A DNA stretch of 64,000 nucleotides from Laccaria trichodermophora (lineage: Eukaryota; Basidiomycota; Agaricomycetes; Agaricales; Hydnangiaceae), in the NCBI GenBank assembly GCA_018417955.1, contig JACTVC010000013.1, forward strand, positions 248,001 through 312,000, written 5' to 3'. The notes below the pieces were generated by a model. That model ran no database searches. It was not told where the DNA came from and was given only the letters and a program-made list of their open reading frames with translations. Position numbers and translations under genes: made by a program. Positions 58,546 through 64,000 of the stretch are shown in pieces. Every line of letters starts with the position of its first letter. The stretch's first letter is position 1.

Positions 58546-59500
58546 CTGACAAGCTCATAGAAACCCTTAGAGGATAATTGTTGGTGGGTGATTGAGATGA
58601 CGTAGGACTAGCAAAAACAAAGTTTGTCCAAAGGAGTCCCTTGGAAAATGCCTGCTATCGCTGTTTGACTTGGGTGTGGATTTCAGACAGGCCAGGAAAC
58701 AGGTCGGAGAGGACATCTCAGATGGATTTCACAGAACTGATCAGTGAATTTGAATAATTGCCGCAACACGTAGATATGGCTGACTTAGAGGCATCAGCAC
58801 GCCTAGATTGGCTGAACATGTGAAGTGAGCACTTGGTGAGGGCACGCCATATTATAAATTGAAAGCTGTTGATAATAGTCTCCGTCGTCTTGTGATGTGA
58901 GAGGTGAACACTGAAGGTAAGGAGGATAACTCAAGTCGAGAACAGGATGGCAAGTAACAGGGGTTCGAACTTGGAGGAGAAGTAAATAGTAAGGAGGGAT
59001 CTGAGCCCCACCTAGTTGCGGGGGAGCCATTGTCGGAGTGCACGTTTGTTTATTAAAGGTGTCATTTTGAAAAGTTGGTTGTACTAATGGAATATTCTGA
59101 GAGTTGGAGAAAAGAGACTGCAGAGTAAATGAAATTTCCAGAGATTCAAAATGCTTTTGAGAGGGTTGGTGAAGGTTGGCAGATCATTAGAATAGATCGG
59201 AACATGGCCAGCAATCAGTGGATTTGAGGTGGACAGGCATGTGCACATGCAGTTGGCACACAAGAGCTTTTCGATGGAAATGAAGGCTGGCCTGCTTTGA
59301 TAAGAGTTTTTGTCATCCTGTTATATGACAGGCAAAGGGAAGGGGGGTGAGTCAAGTTGTGGAATTCGAAAGCTGTCGCTTCAAGAAAGCCAGTGGCTGT
59401 GCAAGATTCGGCAACTTACTGTAAATGAAGGGCATGTATGATGTCATATGCTGAGGACAATGCACTCATTCCACAACAACTTGTGAACAATAAGACTAAT
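58546..59500. other. No gene assigned
   Basis: About 950 bp without a supported gene or repeat. Short frames at 58803-59043 (minus) have no recognised domain. Confidence 0.4.
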
Positions 59501-59504
59501 TTAT

Positions 59505-60430
59505 TCACATAGTTTCTATATATAATAGTGTTGTTTTGAAAAATCTAAGCAAGAGAACTTCATAAACATCTCTTAATAACTCAAATACTCTTTTTACCTG
59601 TGTGACTGTGTGTGATGAGCTCGAGTCCAAATTTATGGTTTTATGTAAGGTCTCTGTAACTTCATCATGTGCTGCAGATATTCGATTCATGACATCATAA
59701 ATGACAACACCCCTCAAGAGTTCTGAAACAAGTATCAAAGCTCTAATGATGCAAACATTTGGCATAATGTGCACTCTTTCGAGACATTGACAACTTGACA
59801 TGATGTGCACGCATGATTACACTACACATACTCACATGCTGCCTGCTGAGTATTCCATTGGTATATTCACCTCTCTACCATGTAGTGACATCCAGAATTT
59901 CAATTAATGGAACCATCAAACCTTCCCTCCGCAACTCAAAGTCACTCCTTGAGATCTGCCACTTCTCTCTCCCCTGCTCAAGTTTGGCATTCTTCTCGTT
60001 GAGCTCATCTTCCTTCTGCTTTAGTGCTTCCTCTTTTTCTTGTACCTTCACATGAAGTTCTGCATGCCAGGAGTATGCTTCTGCACAGCAAGATGTCATA
60101 AGACTGTCAAATATCGTGTCGAAATCATTGGTGATCTTCTCAATATCTTCACACACATCCTTCCAAAATTTGGGTGAGGAGTAGTGGATAAAATCTCTGC
60201 ATGCAGTGGGGTAGTGCGCAGTAAAAAATATCCAAGCCCCACTTGCATATGCAAGTTGCTCACACTGATCATGGAAACAAGCGATTAACAAGATTTAAAG
60301 ATTTAGGAATCAGAGCGATCTTACCTGATTGATGATGTCTTTCACCTGTTCATTGAATCGTTTGCTTAGTGCTTGCCCCTCCAGCAACTCAGGAAGTTCA
60401 CGAGTGTGGTGAATTACTATCTATATTTGG
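59505..60430 (-). CDS. Hypothetical coiled-coil protein
   Basis: Not recognised. On the minus strand a first exon from about 60430 (HHTRELPELLEGQALSKRF) reaches a GT donor near 60325. The main exon, from about 60270, starts QCEQLAYASGAWIFFTAHY and contains FWKDVCEDIEKI and a strongly predicted coiled coil (KVQEKEEALKQKEDELNEKN). A later exon (about 59720-59505) carries ELLRGVVIYDVMNRI and VKRVFELLRDVYEVLLL. Three exons with plausible GT..AG borders and amphipathic helices suggest a real gene. The true start could be further upstream, since the minus strand 60430-60660 is partly open. No domain or localisation signal is seen. Confidence 0.45.
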
Positions 60431-60955
60431 GGAATGAGCTTGAAACAAGGAAAAAACATGCACAAAATGGTCCAAACCCTTGACCAGCACCTTCAATGGC
60501 TTGAGAATTGCCTTTTGGAGTTATGCAAGGTGGAGACGAGCGTGCATCTGTTGCTGATTGAGGAGATACAGCAGTTGGGCCTGTTGAAGCACTCAAAAGA
60601 GCTTGACATCAACGAGGGGTTCCCAGGGACCCTTGGCTCATGTGAGTGCTAACCAGGAATGGATTCTCATGGATGGCCTGGCAGCATCGATTTAAGGAGG
60701 GTAAACAGCAGATTATATACAGCAAAACTCACCAATGGTGACTGGTGGCTACCACTTTTATCATAAAACATGGACATAGGTCCATGGCCTTTCATATGAA
60801 CTGTCACAAGGTTTATGAGAGGCATTTCATTAGGATGTCCTATCGATTTCATTGATGAAATTGTCTGAGCTTTTCATAAACTATGGGGAGGTTTTGAGAT
60901 ATATTTCATAAGTCTTCAGACTAATTTCATTACTGATTTCATATGCCTTCCCTGG
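60431..60955. other. No gene assigned
   Basis: A plus frame at 60434-60652 (Leu/Glu/Gln-rich) and minus frame 60667-60852 have no support beyond being open. The right end begins the TTTCATTA minisatellite words. Confidence 0.35.
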
Positions 60956-61530
60956 CAATTTCATTGTGCTTTCATTGGAATGTCCAGAGTATTTCATTGC
61001 AATTTCATTAGAATGTCTAGGGTATTTCATTGCACTTTCATTAGAATATGGAGGGTATTTCATTGTGCTTTCATTAGAATGTCTAGGATATTTCATTGTT
61101 CTTTCATTAGAATATGCAGGGTATTTCATTGTGCTTTCATTGAATATTTCATTAGAATGTCAAGGGTATTTCATTGCACTTTCATTAGAATATGCAGAGT
61201 ATTTCATTGCACTTTCATTGAATATTTCATTAGAATGTCCAGAGTATTTCATTGCAATTTCATTAGGATGTCTAGGACATTTCATTGCACTTTCATTAGA
61301 ATATGCAGGGTATTTCATTCTGCTTTCATTAGGATGTCTAGGATATTTCATTGCGCTTTCATTGAATATTTCATTAGAATGTCTAGGGTATTTCATTGCA
61401 ATTTCATTAGAATGTCTAGGGTATTTCATTGCACTTTCATTAGAATGTCCAGAGTATTTCATTGCACTTTCATTAGGATGTCTGGGATATTTCATTGCAA
61501 TTTCATTGAATATTTCATTGTTGACACATT
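60956..61530 (+). repeat. 33-bp minisatellite
   Basis: About 15 copies of a 33-bp unit, TTTCATTAGAATGTCTAGGG plus TATTTCATTGCAC, some separated by a 12-bp TTTCATTGAATA insert. Both lengths are multiples of 3, so two plus frames and one minus frame stay open for about 150-210 codons. These are not evidence for genes. Confidence 0.92.
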
Positions 61531-61834
61531 CAGGGTCCATCTTGGGAGGGTGGTCACATGACCAGCTTCCTAAAATGGTCAGAAAAAGAAAGTTGTAGCT
61601 CTGCAATGTAGTTTTCTGAATCCATTTGAATCATGTTCAAAAGTGTTCCCATTGTGGAGATATGAGGTGCATGATTTTCAAAAGCACTGTGTTTTTTTTT
61701 TCTTTTGCATTTTTCTCCATGAAAACAACACCAAACAACATGATTTCAACACCTTTAGGGAGCTAAGAGAAGGGGCTACAAATATTGTATCATGGGAAAT
61801 TTCACCCAAAAAGGTAGGTGCATACCATAAAAGG

Positions 61835-62190
61835 GAAATTGACACTGATAGACTACAAAAATCAGATATAGATTACAAAGTTTACTAATAGACTACAAAA
61901 CACTACAAAAGTTGGACATAGACAACAAAGTTTAGTGATAGACTACAAAACACTACAAAAGTCATCCATAGCCTACAAAGTTTACTAACAGACTACAAAT
62001 GACTACAAAGCTCAGACATAGGCTACAAAAGTTGGACAGAGACTACAAAAATTTACTGATACCCTTGACTAAAGTTATTGACATATAATTATCTAGGCCA
62101 TCCACTAGAAGAGTTTGTAGTGTCTGCTTTTTTCATTACAAAAGTTTGCAGTGTCTGCTTTTTGCAACTACAAAAGTTGACAGTGTCCTC
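61835..62190. repeat. GACTACAAA degenerate repeat and TTTGTAGTGTCTGC block
   Basis: From 61850 to 62050 GACTACAAAA, ACTACAAAAGTTGGACA and GACTACAAAGTTTACT recur in loose ~40-bp periods. At 62110-62190 follow GTTTGTAGTGTCTGCTTTTT and two further variants in the opposite sense. The words are those of the giant palindrome's inner array. Confidence 0.7.
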
Positions 62191-63615
62191 TTTTGATATT
62201 TCAAAGTACTCTGCTTTTCTGACATTTAGGTTGAAGTGTCCTTGACTATGTATTGGGTTATGGGGACATTATTGAAGGATTGAGTTGAGTTGACTTTTTT
62301 CCATCAGTGCAACCTTACTGTAGAGAGAATATCAGTTAAATCTACCAAGAACATTTCCATAGACTTACACTTGACTCCAAAGATTTGAGATAGGTTTGCC
62401 CAGCAACAGTGTGCTCACACTGAGATCGAAGTGGCCAGTCTGGACATTTTCGACAACACTGAGGTTCTCTAACCTTGATTGGACTCTTCTTCAGGGGGGT
62501 TTGCCATGAGGATTGTTCTCTAGTGGGAGAGGAGTGCTTTCGCTTTTGTGGGGTTTGAACCATCTGTGAGGGCAGAGCATTGGGAGAAAGTTGAAAGATG
62601 TACATCAAATAGGAAGGCATATGTATAAAATGGCAACCAACAAATAAATTTGAGTCAGCTGATTTGAGCATGTGGATTGGTTGCACTGGTAATATATTGG
62701 TTAGAAGTTTGTGTTTTCTGTGATTCTCTCAATGTCAAATGTCCCAGGGAAGAAGAGAATACAAATCTCATCACCCCCAGATACTCGAAAAACAATTCAT
62801 CTTGCAGAACCTGAATTACAACATGGTGTCCCATCCATGTCCCAGCAACGCCAATTGGGAATCGGAAGCCCACAACGCCAAATCAGAACAAGTGGTCCAG
62901 CACGATCATTGAACGATAAGGGCTCAGTGGGGAGTTTGCAAGCACCAGAAGAGCAGCAGACATGTGTTTTGCCACAAATTGAAGGAACTCGAGAACAGAT
63001 TGACTGGGATGACGGATTGGAGATTCAATTAGATGAGGGGAGTGAATATTGAGCTGAAGGGGAGGGTGTTGGAAACGTTGATGATGCAACTTTAGCAATG
63101 CCACAAGAACCCAACATTCAATCCTCCTACTCCATGTTCATTGAAGAAGTATTTGACAAGCATCTTCCATTCTGGCAACTCACTGAAACATTTTTTGTGG
63201 CAAATGGGTGGGATGTGCATGCAAGGAAACCAATGGTACATTTAATCACAATAGTTGTCACATTAGTAATCATCTTGATAGGCATGCTGGTACCACATAC
63301 AAATTTCAGGCATTGGAGATGAGTTGATTGTGTCATGTATGTGCCCTGCGTCAACATCCCGGTCTACTGGCCTTAGCGTGTCATGCTTTCATATCAAATT
63401 CCTCCTTGAATATTTGGAGGTAAAATGTCCAAGATCTTCTCAATGCTATCCTCTCCGTAAGTGCGGTGACTATGACATTTGGAAGGGAATTTTCTCATTT
63501 TTTGTTTAGAAGATGACAGCGATGTATCCTGTTTTCCAGAGAGAGGGGTTCTCAAGAGGGTATCTGGATCAATCACTTCAGCATACCTTCAACCAATATC
63601 AATCAAACTTCCCTG
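62191..63615. other. Unassigned open frames
   Basis: Minus frame 62342-62686 has a Cys-rich segment (CCRKCPDWPLRSQCEHT) after a basic Pro/Ser stretch, and could be a first exon of a zinc-binding protein. Plus frames 62711-63052 (ends IDWDDGLEIQLDEGSEY) and 63098-63322 (one hydrophobic helix, ITIVVTLVIILIGML) are adjacent. None shows a domain I recognise, and they may be exons of decayed element genes. Confidence 0.3.
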
Positions 63616-63631
63616 AAAGCTTGAGCAGCTG

Positions 63632-64000
63632 TGCAATTTGATGGAGATGACGAAGGAACGGGCTCTTGGGCTTGTAGCAAGGATTCTGGGCAGAGGTGCC
63701 CACATATTGCAGCTGCTTCAAAATTCATGATGCCTGATCTAGGAGAAGATGACAGGATAGAGAAGGTGTCAAGTGACTTGAACACTGGTGAGTGATCCAG
63801 TCGGTTACCCCTTGATCACTTCTAAATATAGAACAGGAATGATACCACACCGAAGACTGCATGGCAAAGGTCCTATCTCATATCTCCCTATCCCACCGCC
63901 GCTTTGGGCCCGAATTCCTAGCGATCCAGACTTTCCACAGTGCACCAAACCAGTCGATATTTGTGGCCCACCGCCCCTGATTATGTTGACATCTGGGGGA
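63632..64000 (+). CDS. Partial gene, possible KDZ-associated cysteine-cluster protein
   Basis: The plus strand carries a frame with SWACSKDSGQRCPHIAAASK (63660-63720) up to a GTGAGT donor near 63788. After a TATAG acceptor near 63828 a frame runs ISYLPIPPPLWARIPSDPDF and on, open to the window end. The Cys/His spacing and the PPPLWA..PSDP block resemble the cysteine-cluster (CxC) proteins that accompany KDZ transposons in Agaricomycetes. The simple splice of these two segments does not keep one frame, so at least one border is wrong or the gene is damaged. The gene is cut by the window edge. Confidence 0.33.

Noticed and set aside
60966..61606. Overlapping 148-210-codon frames on both strands
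   Set aside because: The 33-bp and 12-bp units are multiples of three without stops, so openness is expected.

Overview
This is a window from an Agaricomycete (mushroom-forming basidiomycete) nuclear genome. The evidence is intron-rich genes with 48-85 bp GT..AG introns, a mushroom fruit-body lectin, a C2-NACHT-WD40 NLR-like gene, Plavaka-type transposases, and the DUF6532 and DUF6589 families, which I know mainly from Agaricomycetes. I cannot name the genus. Family names come from recognition of the translated sequence; no search was run.

Layout. 0-10.7 kb: a broken Helitron Rep/Pif1 helicase (2547-7275, minus) set among copies of a dispersed hairpin-bearing repeat, a 14-bp minisatellite and a compositionally odd block. 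11.7-16.8 kb: an apparently intact C2-NACHT-WD40 gene with near-identical WD repeats. 17.2-18.2 kb: a remnant of a SWIM zinc-finger (MULE-type) transposase. 19.0-26.1 kb: a DUF6532 gene and a Plavaka transposase transcribed divergently, inside a candidate pair of terminal inverted repeats. 28.0-32.0 kb: two ordinary host-type genes, a flavin monooxygenase with an NTF2-like N-terminus and a single-exon lectin. 32.6-38.3 kb: an element with ~120-bp terminal inverted repeats carrying a DUF6589 gene and a RecQ/DEAH-type helicase gene that converge with 9 bp between their stop codons. 39.8-44.0 kb: a decayed repeat-associated gene and a second, C-terminally truncated Plavaka transposase.

44.4-58 kb is almost all structured non-coding DNA. 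A 5.53-kb palindrome is flanked by a 7-bp target-site duplication. After a multi-pass membrane protein gene comes a 5.6-kb region bounded by ~70-bp inverted repeats. That region contains a Tourist-like MITE, a second palindrome and a higher-order tandem array. 58-64 kb holds a coiled-coil gene of unknown function, more minisatellites, and an exon at the window edge resembling cysteine-cluster proteins associated with KDZ transposons.

Two signals cut across the window. First, nine in-frame premature stops in the transposon genes are all TGA, consistent with CGA-to-TGA change (CpG deamination or a RIP-like process). The host-type genes (monooxygenase, lectin, NLR) show none. Second, a motif close to TTTGTAGTGTCYGCTTTTT recurs in several unrelated-looking foldback structures and may be a shared recognition sequence. 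The DUF6589+RecQ element and the transposed giant palindrome are the best candidates for something not previously described.
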